Origin: Arctopsyche grandis
Taxonomy: Eukaryota > Arthropoda > Insecta > Trichoptera > Hydropsychidae
Direction of reading: 5' to 3'
DNA: 64,000 nt
Assembly (NCBI RefSeq): GCF_051622035.1
Contig: NC_135359.1
Span: forward strand, 20,599,501-20,663,500
Shown: in pieces, positions 1 through 13,326 of the stretch
Position numbering within the stretch: the stretch's first letter is position 1
How the letters are laid out: every line of letters starts with the position of its first letter
The notes under the pieces: generated by a model
What the model saw: only the letters and a program-made list of their open reading frames with translations
What the model was told of the DNA's origin: nothing
Databases searched by the model: none
Position numbers and translations under genes: made by a program

Positions 1-2194
1 TTGAAAGTGTATGTAGTTGGATTTAGTAAATTCATTTATATAACGTTGTAATAGTGAAACTTTATGCTGAACGTATTAAAATTTGAATAAAATCTACTGT
101 AAGATTTTCTATTCGATGTTAAATTGCGAGACGTATTCAACCGCATTGACATTGATCCAAATGAAAATTGATATATGATATAATTATGGCGAATTTATAA
201 CGACGATGAGCGAAGAAGGCGGACAGAGAACAAAGTGTAACTTTTAAATATTCCATGAATGTGAAAATGAAGAGAAAGTTACGAAAAAAAAAAATGAAAG
301 CTGACCAAATGAAAAACTTGTTTAATAAAAGTTCCGTTTAAATGTTTTTATGAGCTTGCACGAAAGCTCGACTTTTTCCGTTTGAAGCATCGCGTTTAAT
401 TTGTTTGTTATTTTTATTCTGCGTTCTAAACGCTCAAACTTAATATATGCAAAGCTATGAAAACGAATTCGGTTATTCAATCTGATGAGGCAGCTTTGCT
501 GCTTCCATGTAAATATCGTTATATAAATATTAAATACGAACCGAATTCGACTTCTTTCGAAATGAATTTCACAAACAAAACGCTTAATTTGCACTTGCAT
601 AAACATCGTTAAAACAAACTGCATATAATATTTCATGTCATATAAAAGTAAATGAATATATAGTATATAAGTTTACAAGATTGCGGGGTGACCGAAAAAT
701 TTACTAATTTAAACTTTTCGTCGGCTCCACTCTTTCATGCATTTAATGTACCAATTTAACTTTGAAATTTATTAGACAAGTATCATAATATATAGAAAAG
801 GTACTAACTATTGTTTTGGATTATATTATAATTGTTAAACCCCAAAATGAAATATATTTCAATTGAATTCATTAAAATATCTATTTTATTTTGATATGTT
901 TGTGTAGTTTAAGTTGAGTTTTCATCTTAAATATTATAATTAACGGCCTACAATGTACGGTATTGTATTGTGTTGTAAAATATTTTAATACTCTAAGTTG
1001 AATGCGACGTTAAAAAAACTCGTTGTAGATATCAAATTGTGAAAATATGTACATTCAGTGTGGTTTCCGGTATATTAAATGTTTAAAAAAAAGTGGCACG
1101 ATACGACAAAACAAAAGCGAGACAAACAACAGCCCTCAGAGCTTTTTACTTTGCCTTTACGGCTATCACAAACGTAGTCTTCAACAAAGCCATAATTTTC
1201 CAGGGGTTTTTCCTAGTTTTCCCCCGAGATACGGCGCACACCGTCGCCTACAAACCACGCGCGCATATCCCCGTAAAAATACAATTACATCGACTATAAA
1301 TTTCAATATTTTTCAAGAGCATATATATATACCAGAATCGTATACAGGGATTTGTTTTATCGGTATTTCGAGACAGAAGTTTAACCGATATTTCGAGTCA
1401 AAGGTAACCCGTTACGGTACATTAAACACAAGGACCAATTATAACCTTTTGAGTTATCGGCTGCTTAGTAATAAGACGCTTTGATCATTTGAAAGATGCG
1501 AAACCTCAACATAATTACCCGTAGAAATGTCATAGTAATTAAAGAAATGTTGGTTTTGTAATTTATAATGTATCGTAAGCTTATTTATGTTTGTGATATT
1601 TCCACAATAAAAATACATACATACATTCATACCAATGTGGGATTATTGAATTAATAACGACAATGAAATGTGTGAGAAACGCTCGACCGCACATTTGGGC
1701 GAGTCCTTAAATCACATTGTCGAGAGTCAAAGGGTAAAAAGTTTTGCCCTTATTAAAGCATTGTACTTCAAACTCTTTGGTCCTGCCATTTCATTGCCTG
1801 AATATCAATTATTCTCTTCAGCCGCTCGTTTGATACCTACACTGATACATTATTCGTTACTTTATAAACCTGTATATTTATATACAGGTCTAGTCACGGT
1901 GATATTATTGCTTGAGTGACCAGCACAGCACGTTCCTTAAAAATGTATAGCGTTATATTTTTAGGGGTGTCACACTCAGTGATTATTCGCCATTGATTAA
2001 TTAGTGAGTGGATTCTTGGTCAGATTTTTGGTCCGAGACAAGTGTCTCTTACATTTCTTCAAATATGGGATTCATCGTTATCGATCACTATCAAGCAAGG
2101 ATAAATACAAGGCTAAAATATCACCGAAAACGCTTCAGGGGGTGATTTTTGGGACTGTATAACATGTATATGGGCTAAAATTATCTAAAAAACA

Positions 2195-2440
2195 CGAACC
2201 ACGTACCATTCAGTGTGTTTTCACCCATATTGTGACAATATTAACTCGAAGATACGACGCAAGAAATATTGCACCATATAGTCGCACTCTGTCATGTATA
2301 TGTAAACCGATTTTGCCTTGTCCAAAACAATCATGAGCGTGCCGAAAACGGGCGGTTCTCTATAGTATGAATAGGACTAGTCTCTCCCGTGCAGTACTGT
2401 GCCGATCTGTTAACGTTCAATACTGGACCGAATTTATGCA
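2195..2440 (-). repeat. Dispersed repeat family A, partial copy
   Basis: This block matches, by eye, parts of 40313-40810 (same strand) and the reverse complement of 32500-33000. Shared features include the stretch around TTTTGCCTTGTCCAAAACA and the phrase CCGTGCAGTACTGTGCCGA. No protein or tRNA-like head is visible, so the class (MITE, SINE or LINE tail) is undetermined. Confidence 0.6.
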
Positions 2441-4489
2441 AACATCTAATAGAATTTTAAGATTGAATTAGAGTATTTTAATGATAATTTAGTATTAATA
2501 AAAGTTAAATTATTGAGACTATAAATTAGAAAGTAGATATATTTTATTGCTAGTACATATAAGGGATAATTGTTATTACGATGAAATGTTTCCTTTCCCT
2601 TGAGTCTCGTCAAAACCAAATTTTACTGCATTAGTTGAGTAAAGTTTTAATATAACTGATATATATATTATATGAATCTATTCATTAAGGGAAATGTTTG
2701 AATTGGAGTAGTAAATGTAGTGAAGATTCCGCAGACTTTTCTCTCTAGTAAATGTCAATTGCCCCATTGCTCATTGAGGTTTTTTCGTATTTTAGAAAAT
2801 ATAAATATATTTTTGAACTACATTATATGTACGTCAAAATATATTCTATAACTTCAAGTCTCACAATTTTATTTTGTATCAACATTGCCTTCTACTTAAT
2901 GTATCCGGTTATGGAAGAAGGGTAAACACATTTCCTTTTATTTGATTTATCACTGGTTCAAAGTGACAAAACAAACTTAACATTTATTTGACGAACAACC
3001 CTTTATAACACGCGGCACTAGAAAACTACCCTTCGAACGTGAAAAGTAAGTGCTATTATTTCATTTTATTGCCCGCTATGCCGGTGATTGTCAGATCTCA
3101 ACCAACGCACATCAAACCATCGATAGTAGTACCTTTAATACGCTTCATTTAACACATATCTTCAAGAAAAAAGAAAAAAACCCACATACTTTCACATCCA
3201 CATCCTGGATAGGAAATAAAAAAAAATAATAATGCCAGAATGAAATCCCTGGAGTGCGATTAAAAGACTCGTACAGCTCAGACCGTTTCATATTGCCCGG
3301 TCGTTTGTCCGGCAGTTCAGACCTTATATTATATTAAAATGGATGAAAAGTGGAAAGTTTTAGCTGAAGAGAACACTGAATTTGACCCATTCAATATTAA
3401 ACCATTGTCGCACGTAATCTTCGTCGTAGAAAATCGCTGAAATCTCGTACTTATTGCCAGTACTCTGGAATCTTAAGTATCTATGTCTTCTTTCTAAGCT
3501 TTGTACGTATATGATTATTATATACGTATATAATATTTTGCTTGGAGTATAATGTGATTTGATTACTACATATAATCTATGCTTAGGTACACAATTTAAG
3601 ACTTTAGTTTTCAATATTGTAATGGTAGAGTTTAAAAGTGCGACTACTAAAGTCTTCTTATCACTTTGGAATTTTAGATCATTGAATTTTTGATGCGTCT
3701 AAGTCTCTTATTTTAAACCGCGACATTCCTTTTCTACATTAGCTACATACTCGTATATTATACATTTATTTCAAGCATCAAATCATTGATAGTAAGACCA
3801 TAACAACTATAAAACCACAGCTTAAATTGAATATTCGCAGCAGGTAGTCAATATCACGCGTAGGTCTATTTTATTTCAACCTCATTGAATCACATCACGT
3901 CCCAATATTTATTCGTATAATCAAAAAACAAATGTGAAATGCGACATGCGTAATCCAGATCGACGAGCGCAAACCACGCTCTCGTAATCCCACCACTTGC
4001 GATCTGTCGCGGATTATACAAATTCGCACGTGTGAATGTGGCTCGTTACTGATGCGATGGCGCTCTTCGTGACCTATCTTGCTTGTCCATTTTAATGTTA
4101 AAAGCGGTAATTTGTGTGTTTGCGTCACATTTTTGAAGAGTGAACACGTCCCATCGCTCTGTTCGACGGCTCGGAAAATGACATGTGTTGTTTGTTCACT
4201 CATCAATATTCGCATGTTCAGCCACCGTGCTAACTGCTATCCTCGTTCGTTTTGGTTTCACATGCGATTAATGTTATCTATGTATGAAAATTGCGCGCAC
4301 TATGGTGTCTTCAAGGATCGTTTGAATTTTTAAAGTTAATTATTATCAAGCATACGCTGATAACAGTTTCTTCTCTCCATACATAATTTAGTATGTAATG
4401 AAAATTTTACAAAAGAAACTCATTTTTATTTTTAAATCAAAAATTCAATTTAAAATAGGAAATTTAATTTAAAAAAGAAACTCGTGTTG

Positions 4490-4850
4490 CGTAGGGGTGG
4501 GTGGAGGATCCAAGTAAAAGGCCAAAGTCACGTCACGACATTTATTGGTGATTAAGGAGATACACGCACTGCTAGTGCTCCGTCCATGTCTTGTCTTGTC
4601 TGGTCTTGATATGATATAAGTACCTTCTTATAAAGGACAGGTCGCTCAGGGCATCTTGGACGTCCGGTTACTTGTTTAGTCACGTACTCGGATATGCAGC
4701 CCCACGCTTTTCGTGTTGTCAGTTCTGAGAACTCCACGGGAATGCGACCGAGTGCCGTTACATTCGGGGGTCTCTCATTGTTAGCCGACTTGCACTTAAG
4801 CCTGGAGATAATCCTCGAAACCAATTATAACGGCGGCTCCTTTTAACATA
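4490..4850. other. Higher-GC block, unidentified
   Basis: GC-richer than its surroundings, with a 90-codon open frame on the minus strand (4552-4824) that matches no family I recognise. It could be a fragment of a mobile element or a conserved non-coding element. I see no terminal repeats or splice structure that would decide. Confidence 0.2.
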
Positions 4851-5723
4851 CGCTACACTCGTTTGTTTTGTTTATGATTTTGCAGCTTTTGATAATATTA
4901 TTTAACTTTTCCTCTCTGTATCAATTATTTTTAACATATTATTTATAATTAAATAATATATGTATATGTACATACAGTGTATATTACAGTCGAAATGAAC
5001 ATGCTAGTTAATCATACACGAACTATTAGTTTTAATTTAAGTGTTAACAGTCAAAAGCTATCTTAAAATAGACTTAAAATATAAATTTTTGACTGTAAAA
5101 GCTTTTGAGCTGGCAAAACCTTTAAGATGTCAAAACGCCAAGTATTTAAAAGGGAAATCGTATGGAAACCACATTACAACGTTGCTGTAATTACGGTTTT
5201 TACTAATTTTAAAAATATTGCAACCTAGGGTAAGCATACAATATACATACATATGTATGTACATAGAGGATGGGACAAACGATTGAAAATACTTAAACTT
5301 ATGCTTATAGTTTGTGTCTGAGCAAACAAGTTTTTTTTTTGTGTAGGCTATAACTGACCAGATTGGATTGGTTCACGTATGAACAAACTAGTATGTTCAT
5401 GAACGAACAAAATGTACGTACATATACATATGTACGTATACACTTGAACATATGTACAGACATACGTATAAGTAAAAATAAGTTTTCCAATTACAATTTA
5501 AAATTTAAATATGAAATTCCTAATTTTAATTTAATGGTACTTTTTGTATTTCCAAATGTGTTTTTATTCTACAAGAAATTTGTACATAAAAAACTTTTGC
5601 TATAAAAATTTTTCTCTTAATTAAATTGCATCACAATAAAAAATATATAATATATTTATATCAATATTAAAAAGGGTTTCAATGTAAATATTATAATTTT
5701 ATATGCTTTTTGTTTCAGACGTG

Positions 5724-7201
5724 ATGTGGCAATTAAGAATGGCCGCTTCCGGTCTGATGCTGGGAGTGCTAGGTTTGCTGGCTGTCTCTAAAGCTGATCC
5801 CATACCATCATCTCATTTACCCACAATCAACCAGGCTATCGAACAACGACAGGTTAGACATGTATTCAGATCAAAGAGTTTCATCAACAGTTTTTATAAT
5901 GTAACATGCAAATAACAATATTTAAAACGACGTTTTCAGTTGGAAGCATTAAACTCGGAAATAGAAGACGAGAAACGCGCATGGAATAATTTGCATGGAG
6001 GATGGGGTAAGAGAGGATGGTCAGATATGAATTCGGCTTGGGGCAAAAGAGCATGGCAAAACTTGCACGGTGGATGGGGAAAGCGGGGCTGGCAAGATAT
6101 GAACTCGGCATGGGGAAAGCGAGGCTGGAAAGACATGAATTCAGCATGGGGAAAGCGGGGCTGGAAGGATATGAACTCGGCATGGGGTAAACGAGCATGG
6201 GACAACCTTCGCGTAAGATCATATCACTAAAATTACAAAATACACATACACATACATTTTAGGGTGAAATTAAGTTGTATTTTATATTTATAGGGAGGAT
6301 GGGGAAAGCGCCAATGGGAAAAATTGAACGGAGGCTGGGGCAAGAGGGAAGCTGATGATCTATATGATGGCTCATACCAACCAAATTACGATTCAGATTT
6401 ATACGACAGCAACATTTATGATCAGCTACAAGAATCTCCCCTGACCATGAGGGTATTTATTTTTTATTACATACCTCCTTTACGATTACAATTCAGGAAA
6501 AAGTTTGCCTCTTATCCGATCGTTTTCATACTTTGCCATATTGCTCATTTTGGTCATCAATATAAGTAAATGGATCCTCCACCATTACGATGGTGCAAAA
6601 ATATCGTGTAAGACGCGTTTGATATCTGCCCGGCGAGATAGTCGTTGACGTTTATCCATCGTTTGTTTATTAGTTTTAAGCATAGATGGCGGTAGTAAAA
6701 TAAAATTATTGTTTTTGTTCAAAATAATAATTTTATATACAAATTATAGAAGAGGTATGTTTTTAAAAAACTTTTTTTTTTGTAAGTGTATAAATTTTAT
6801 AATAACATTTTTTTTTTAATTTAATGTAATTTGTAGTTATTGAACAATAAGGAAGCTGAGGAACAGGACATGGCAATTAAAGGCGCGAAAGCTGCAGCTC
6901 AAAATATTAAAGGTACTTACATATATACATTTAAAATTTAAATTTAGAAAATTGCGTTCATATTTAAATAAATGTAATTAAATTTTTTGATGATTTAGGA
7001 GCAATGGATAAAAGAGAACCTGGCTGGAATAACCTTAAAGGACTTTGGGGAAAGAGAAGCGTTCCGGATTACTTGGATGGTGCGTTTGAAATTTAAAATT
7101 TCAATATGTACATACAATTTAGTTGATATAAATCCATCATTGAATCTACTGATTTGGTTTTCTTTGCAGAATTACAAAGCGAAGACAGGCGAGAGGAATA
7201 A
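5724..7201 (+). CDS. Mip: Myoinhibitory peptide / allatostatin-B (prothoracicostatic) precursor
   Basis: Secreted neuropeptide precursor. Processed MIPs are C-terminally amidated and act through the sex peptide/MIP GPCR family to inhibit muscle and endocrine targets. Coding exons: 5724-5852, 5940-6212, 6294-6452, 6837-6912, 6999-7079 and 7170-7201; all introns are GT-AG with matching phases, giving 249 codons plus TAA. Residues 1-24 form a signal peptide (hydrophobic core LMLGVLGLLAV). After an acidic spacer there are nine peptides, each followed by GKR, which supplies the amide glycine and a dibasic cleavage site: AWNNLHGGW, GWSDMNSAW, AWQNLHGGW, GWQDMNSAW, GWKDMNSAW (twice), AWDNLRGGW, QWEKLNGGW and EPGWNNLKGLW. 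All show W(X6)W. The seventh spans the intron at 6213-6293. The start chosen is ATG 5724, just inside the acceptor at 5717-5718; an in-frame ATG at 5703 would lie in the intron. A 5' untranslated exon is expected further upstream. Confidence 0.96.
6469..6760. mobile_element. MITE in Mip intron 3 (family B)
   Basis: A 292-bp insertion with short terminal inverted repeats ACATACCTC and GAGGTATGT, beginning 16 bp after the splice donor at 6453. A related copy lies in reverse orientation at 62406-62728 (ends ACAAACCTC and GAGGTTTGT). They share the phrase ATAGATGGCGGTAGTAAAAT and the adjoining CTTATCCGATCGTTTTCATA. Without it the intron would be about 92 nt, the size of the other Mip introns. No transposase is encoded. 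Confidence 0.7.
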
Positions 7202-8531
7202 ATATAGTGCTCGAAATCAGTTACTTTAAAAATATCAATCCGATGCAAAAGTCAAGATCATGCTTACACCTATAGTTAATAATACATACTACATAAATAT
7301 CAATATATTATGCATATACGAAGTCTTTCCTCAATTTTATGGCATTTAAACAGATGAGTAAAAGTTTACCTCATGTATAATATGTAGAAATACGTATATA
7401 CATATACCTAATTTTAATTTCGTATTATAATATATTTTGAGTGATAATTTTGATTAATTTTTTGAATTTACAAAAGAATAGTACCAAAATATTGATATTA
7501 ATTTAACATAAATTGAGGATGGGTCTGTAAATGTGTATGTATAGACGTTTTAAAGGTTTTGTAATAATTTTACACATAAATAAATATCTAGTAATTATTT
7601 TAAAGTAATATGTTGCTCTACGAATATAATATGGCCTGATAAATGAAGTGTTACAATTATGAATTTATTAATGTAAAGAAAACAAAAAGAGTCATTTAGT
7701 ACTGAGAGTATTACCTAATCTGTATTATTATTTACTCAGTAAGTGTCTCATAAATGATATCATAAATACTGAAATGAAGTACCAGCCAGTCAACATTGTT
7801 GAAAACTTCGTTTTAGATAATTTATGATGTATCGAAGTTTAAGTAATCATTAGCATTTAAAGTTTACCTGTAAATTTTTCAAATCATGAAAAATTACCAA
7901 CAATTTTTTCAAATCAAAAAATTATACCTAGATGTTTATAAGTGAAAGCATTTGTTATTTTGATTTTCTATACAACTGACTGATACTAAATTGTGAATAG
8001 GAAATAATGCTACAATTATTTTCAAATACAGAATAAAACTCCATATACTAATTTAAAAGATACGCCCTTGCCGTGTCAAAGCAAAATGTAAATATATGGA
8101 TAAATTTAATATATTATACATACACACATCAAATTATTTCACTTGTAACATATTGACTAAAAAATAATTGAAAATCAATATGAACGTTAGATTATTATAA
8201 ATTTTAAATGTTATTTTCATAAAAAGAGATATTTAATATTTGTTTTAATATGTGTAATTATAAATATATTATATTTGCAGTACTTCTCAATGTAATCATA
8301 ATAAATCTAAAAAAAAAAACTGTGAAATTCCTCTAAATAAAAATTTGTTGTGAATAATTTTATTTGTGAAATAAATATTAAATGTACTGTACAAGCATCT
8401 ATTTTTTCTTTTAATTCTACATAAATAAATATATTATATTAGTGAAAAGAAGGACAGAATAGTGAAAGGATTATATTATAATATTTTCAGTGAATAACAA
8501 AATTATAATATTCATTGATGCTGGTTTAGAT
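7202..8531 (+). other. Probable Mip 3' UTR and AT-rich spacer
   Basis: Begins after the Mip stop codon. Candidate poly(A) signals are AATAAA near 7577 and 8030, but I cannot say which is used. The rest is AT-rich with no coding signal. Confidence 0.4.
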
Positions 8532-9317
8532 CAGGGCTTTGGATCGCTTTAAAATTTTCCGTCTCCGACCTGACTTTACCTTATTTTATTTTAATAGACA
8601 TACATATGTATACCACAGTGTCTTTACAGGTTACCCCAATATGTCACTGTGGCCAGATAATACATAAATAATACACATTTTGTATAAACATACATACATA
8701 TGTATGTACATATAAAATATATAAAGACACATTCAATTTTATTTAACAAAAATTCAAATGCTAACCAAAAAATGTAAAGAAAAAAAATAAAGATGAAAAT
8801 AAAAAGCAATAAAAATTAAAAAATTAATAGATTTAAATTAATCTAAAAGTAAAAAACAATAAAAAACGGATAGATTATTTGTTGAAATATTGAAAATATC
8901 AATATGATCGCTGGCCAAATTCAAGCAATGTAAGGCCCGAGCAATTGGTGAAAAAATTAAGAACATTAGTTCTTGCTTTTATAGTATAATCAATGAGTCG
9001 AGATGGAACTCATAACTTAATTTCTTCAATATAGTTGGGTTGCAAATATAATACCTCTTACTAATTTAAAGAAATGACACACAAGAAGCATATCCTTCCT
9101 ACAAGTTAGAACTATAGCCCATGGATCCCGGTATAAAATCACTGGGATACAGTAGAGTAGGGGTTCCCAACCCCGTGCCCGCAGGCATCATGGCGCTCGC
9201 TGACTGATTTTAACGAATTTCTACAATACTTATTTAATAATTATGTAATTTGAACTCATTTGTCAGCATAATTCGACATGTTTATGTTGTCAACACTATA
9301 CTGGGTACTCAATAGAG

Positions 9318-9886
9318 CAGAGCATCGTAACCAGAGAAATGTTATAATAATAGAAGTGACTTTAGGCGTTATATTGTTGTCAAGTGACGATTGTCCACAG
9401 ACATTCTTAAATAATGTTAGCATCAGTCGTAGTTGATGCTTGGTTCTCGACTTATGTCCGATAAAAACTTATCTGTTTGTTTATATTACTCGCCAGATGG
9501 GTAAACATCGTTAAAAATTGCACAATGCATTCAAAAACACACAATAAACAACATGGGATACATTTTTATAAGTAAATTGATCTGATTGTATTCCGTGTGT
9601 TGTAGCGTAGTTATGGAGATGTACCGCGTAATATTGACACAATTTATTTATTCGTAAGGGCCCTTCTATTATTATAACATTTCTCTGGTCGTAACCTGTG
9701 CTCCGCGGTAATATGTGTTCTCCGAACAGCAGAGGGAGAAAACCGATGTTAGTTAGTGTTTTGTCCCTACGCATATACGGAATAACTAGCGACTGCCGAT
9801 GAAGTACATATGTATGTACGTAGCTGACAAACTCCACGAGTCATAAACAATGTGTGCCGCGAATATCCAAAGGTTACGATGCTCTG
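9318..9886. mobile_element. Non-autonomous hAT element with perfect TSD
   Basis: 569 bp bounded by the 15-bp inverted repeat CAGAGCATCGTAACC and flanked by a perfect 8-bp duplication, CAATAGAG (9310-9317 and 9887-9894), which is diagnostic of hAT insertion. Inside it, 9657-9684 is an inverted copy of 9332-9356 (core AGAAATGTTATAATAATAG), so the left end can form a long stem. No transposase frame is present. Confidence 0.85.
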
Positions 9887-10133
9887 CAATAGAGCACTAG
9901 ATGGGGGGGGGGAGCAAAACAGTAATATAAATTAACTCTGACCTCTCATTTTTATCTTCTCTTCGTTTGCGATTTTGATTGCGATTGCGATTGCCGCGTC
10001 GATCGGATCAGATTTGGCTGGTGGATTTTGGTTTTATTACATACTTCATGGAAAAATTGAATTCTTTAAACTTGGGAGCTATAGGGAAAAGAAAAATGTA
10101 TCTAAAATGAGGTTCTATAAACTCATTTCTGTC

Positions 10134-10655
10134 TCTTGTGCATTTCCCAAATATAAAGGAAATGACAGGTGACAGCGAATTCAACGTGTCATTATTGGTT
10201 AAACACCTTCGAATGCTCAAGAGCAGTTTGAAAAAAGAGATTTCAGCAGTTTACTATAATCGAGTCAATGGTCTACATTTTTATCAATCCTTTTACTTGC
10301 CAAATAAACATTATGGAAATATGAAGCTTTATACATTGCAGAGTAAGGACTTCATTTGCTGGAGCTAGAGATTTTGGACCTTCAGAATGATATGCTAACA
10401 TCCTTTATACCAGATGAAGACTTCTGGAATACAGTGGACAGAAAAGTTTCCATTCTTAAAAAAGCAGCATACAAGATAAAATCATTTTTCGGTTCCACAT
10501 ACCTTTGCGAATCATTATTTTCAAACATGAATTTAATAAAATCAAAATATACATAGATCTCACCGATGAGCATCTTTATGATTGTTTACTAACAGGAATA
10601 TCATCATTATCTCCTAATTACGAGGCACTGGCCAATGAAATGCAATGCCAATGAT
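10134..10655 (+). pseudogene. hAT transposase C-terminal fragment, frameshifted
   Basis: Three frame segments read as the C-terminal dimerisation region of a hAT/ZBED-type transposase. The second (10356-10553) contains FWNTV followed by KSFFGSTYLCESLFSNMN and IKSKY. After a frame change, 10556-10653 continues with DLTDEHLYDCLL, the usual next block of the family. At least two frame breaks make it non-functional. Confidence 0.7.
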
Positions 10656-10959
10656 CACACTGACTTTGAGATTGATATTATAATTTTTAACAAGGCTTTT
10701 ATATATTTATTTCATTTCGGTAATGGTTCAGGCAATATTCCTACATTCTTCCGATCGGTTTGAAACATTGCCATTTTGGGCGGTTTGGCTAACGATAGAA
10801 ATTTTGTATGATGTAACCATGACGTGTATTAATTTTACATAAGAATATAAACAATAATTTATATATTTTTAAATTTTTTTTGTCCACCACCTACTATTTG
10901 ATTAGCACCACCTATTATTTGAAAAAAAGTAATAGGTGGTGCTCGCCGTCCTACTGATA

Positions 10960-11100
10960 TTTTAGAATATGCTCTAGGGTACAAAAAGGTTAGGAAGCCA
11001 GTAAGTAGAGGATAGTATCCAAACTCTCTCATATATAGGTACATACATATATGTGGATAACGAAAGAATTTACTTTGAACTCTTTCAATTTTTAGAGTGT
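10960..11100 (-). mobile_element. Jockey/CR1-like LINE fragment
   Basis: Minus-strand translation includes KIERVQSKFFRY and MREFGYYPLL, which parallel IEKVQKAFLRFLY and KEYGYYPYLYP of the longer copy at 48976-49497. Strongly decayed and truncated. Confidence 0.5.
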
Positions 11101-11752
11101 TTAGACTCCATATTATGTTTCGACTCAGACTTTTCGACTTTTCTTGCCAACATATGAAATTGTTAGTGAAAAAAACAATAACGATTTTCAAAATATAAAA
11201 CAAAGGAATTGAAAAAATCGTTTTCAAGCTAAGAAGAGGTATGTAAAAATTGACATGTAACCTAATTTATTGAATTATTGAAATAAAAAGTAAGTAAATT
11301 TGTACACAAACGAATCAATTTAATAAAAAAATATTAATAGTATGCTCACCTTCAATGCTCTATCTAGCAATATTTTCAAACTACAATCAAACAAAAGACA
11401 AAAAGCTTGCTTCATTTGTTTGAAATATTATCAAAATAATTTTTTGACATGTTAACTGAATTTTAAATGGAATTATGTACATATATCTTAGAAAAATAAT
11501 TGCTTCTACTAAATCTTATCGAAGCGTTTATAGAAGCTATCAAATCAGATTTAATTATTTCAAGTATGGAAAACAAACATTACTGAAACTTGCGTCGGAG
11601 GATTAATAAAAAAGTCAGTCGGTTAAATTTTTACGATTCCGCTTGAAATGTAACGACTTTGTGACTACAAATCCGATTATGAGTCCACAGCCCTGGCTAT
11701 AATGGAAAAACATATATAGTAAAATATTGAAACAGCGATTGAATTAATAACA

Positions 11753-13326
11753 CTTTTATTTTCGGATATGTATCTCGTTTTACATTATGTATTATTTTTT
11801 TTAATAGTACTACACATTTTTCAGGACAGTATGATACATTTCACGGCATGAAAGTTCATTATAAATGTATAAAAAAAAACTTAACATTAGTATCTATACA
11901 GGAAATAAATAAATAATTTGCATATTGTATTTTTCCTATGAACGTTATTTTTCGTAAGAGATATGATTCCATTTGGAAAACACTAAATAAACTAAAATGT
12001 AGATCAAAATTTTACAGTTTGATTGCGTAATATCAGACTTTACACTATTATCAGAACGATTAAATGCTTTTTGTTTAAAATAAATACTGAGATATACATA
12101 CATATATATGTTTACATATATACTTCATAGTAGGAAACAACTTTATGTACACATATATAACAATAATATTATGCTAACAAAGGAATAATACATACATATA
12201 CATATGTATAATAAAAGCAGTATCGATTTACAAAATATATGTTTATGTTTTACACTTTTATATTAAACATAAATTAAATATGAATCAGAACATACTTCTA
12301 ATTCCGAATTTAATATATAAATACACATAAAACGAAGAGTTTAATACGTTCGCTTCGTATTATAATCGACTAGATCTATATTATACCTTAATACAGTCTT
12401 CTGTACAATATACTTCGTGGATCGTCAGTGAAAATTTATTTTCTATCATAGTCAATATTATTTTCAATTGGCAATTTTTAATTATTACAAAGTAACGAAA
12501 GCCTCACAATTATTTATAGACAACATGACACGTATTTACACTTGTCTAATAGTTAAATTAAAATAAAGATTAATTTACTCACAACGCTATATGTATATAC
12601 TTGTCATTAAATACAGCTCTAAAGAATACATTAATTTACAACATTATCAATATATTATAAAACTTCTAAGTTTTCATTCATACTTTTCAATTTTCTAACC
12701 AATATCACGAATTCTTAATTATTGCTTAATTTTAAACCTATTTCAGCACTAGAGTATGAATGACTGATCACAAGTTTCTTTTACTTTATTTTCACTTAAC
12801 AACATTCAAAATGACTAACAATTTTCATACACTATCATTAACTATTATGTTTTTAGATAAATATAATATACATGTATGTAGACATCGCTTGCAAATATCG
12901 TACGAGAATATTTTTTTAAAAATAATCAGAAAATCGTTGATCAGAAAATTCTCAATTTACTTGTCTTACTTGACCTCGTTCGATAATATGGCACAGGTAT
13001 TCCTTTAAAACAATTCACCAGCATTATTTGCAAACGACACATACATATGATTCATAATGTATGAAACAAAATAAAATTTATGTTTATCTGGAATAAAATA
13101 GTTTCACGTGAAAAGTTATACAATTCGACTTTTACTATAACTATTATATAATGATAAATAATCGCTAATGTGTTATTTAATTGCACATAAAAAGATAAAT
13201 CCATTGCTGTAAACAATACGTTAAACTTTTGTGCATCCCCTGTAATAATTTAGCATTCATACATCACAACAACAGGATCAATTATCATCGTATATTTATA
13301 ATGTTTCATTTACTATCATTTAAAAA
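11753..13326 (-). other. Probable robo 3' UTR
   Basis: AT-rich, apparently repeat-poor sequence directly after the robo stop codon (13327-13329). On the minus strand an AATAAAA lies at about 11753-11759, just before the right end of the decayed hAT element. That makes a 3' UTR of about 1.5 kb possible; internal signals could be used instead. The 82-codon plus-strand frame at 12760-13008 shows no recognisable features. Confidence 0.35.

Larger units (their letters stand above)
1..5718. other. AT-rich flank upstream of Mip
   Basis: No coding region that I recognise. The open frames here are short, AT-rich and lack similarity that I can name. The stretch contains one copy of a dispersed repeat (about 2195-2440), blocks of higher GC at about 1090-1290, 3890-4330 and 4490-4850, and palindromic ACAT/ATGT tracts at 5240-5470. 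The Mip promoter and its 5' untranslated exon should lie somewhere here, because the first coding exon of Mip opens at a splice acceptor (AG at 5717-5718), but I could not identify them. Confidence 0.5.
8532..11695 (+). mobile_element. Decayed hAT-superfamily transposon
   Basis: The ends CAGGGCTTTGGA (8532) and the complement of CAGGGCTGTGGA (ending 11695) look like hAT terminal inverted repeats, with related subterminal sequence next to each. The flanking 8-mers GTTTAGAT and GCTATAAT match at only five positions, so the target duplication, if real, has decayed. The span contains a broken hAT transposase C-terminus (10134-10655), a younger hAT element (9318-9886) and a LINE fragment (10960-11100). 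The outer boundaries are tentative. Confidence 0.45.

Noticed and set aside
1047..1484. 145-codon plus-strand open frame
   Set aside because: Low-complexity composition, an overlapping frame of similar quality and no domain or splice context. Probably chance.
5884..6222. 112-codon minus-strand frame opposite Mip
   Set aside because: Its repeats (FPHAEFISFQPR type) are the complement of the Mip peptide repeats.
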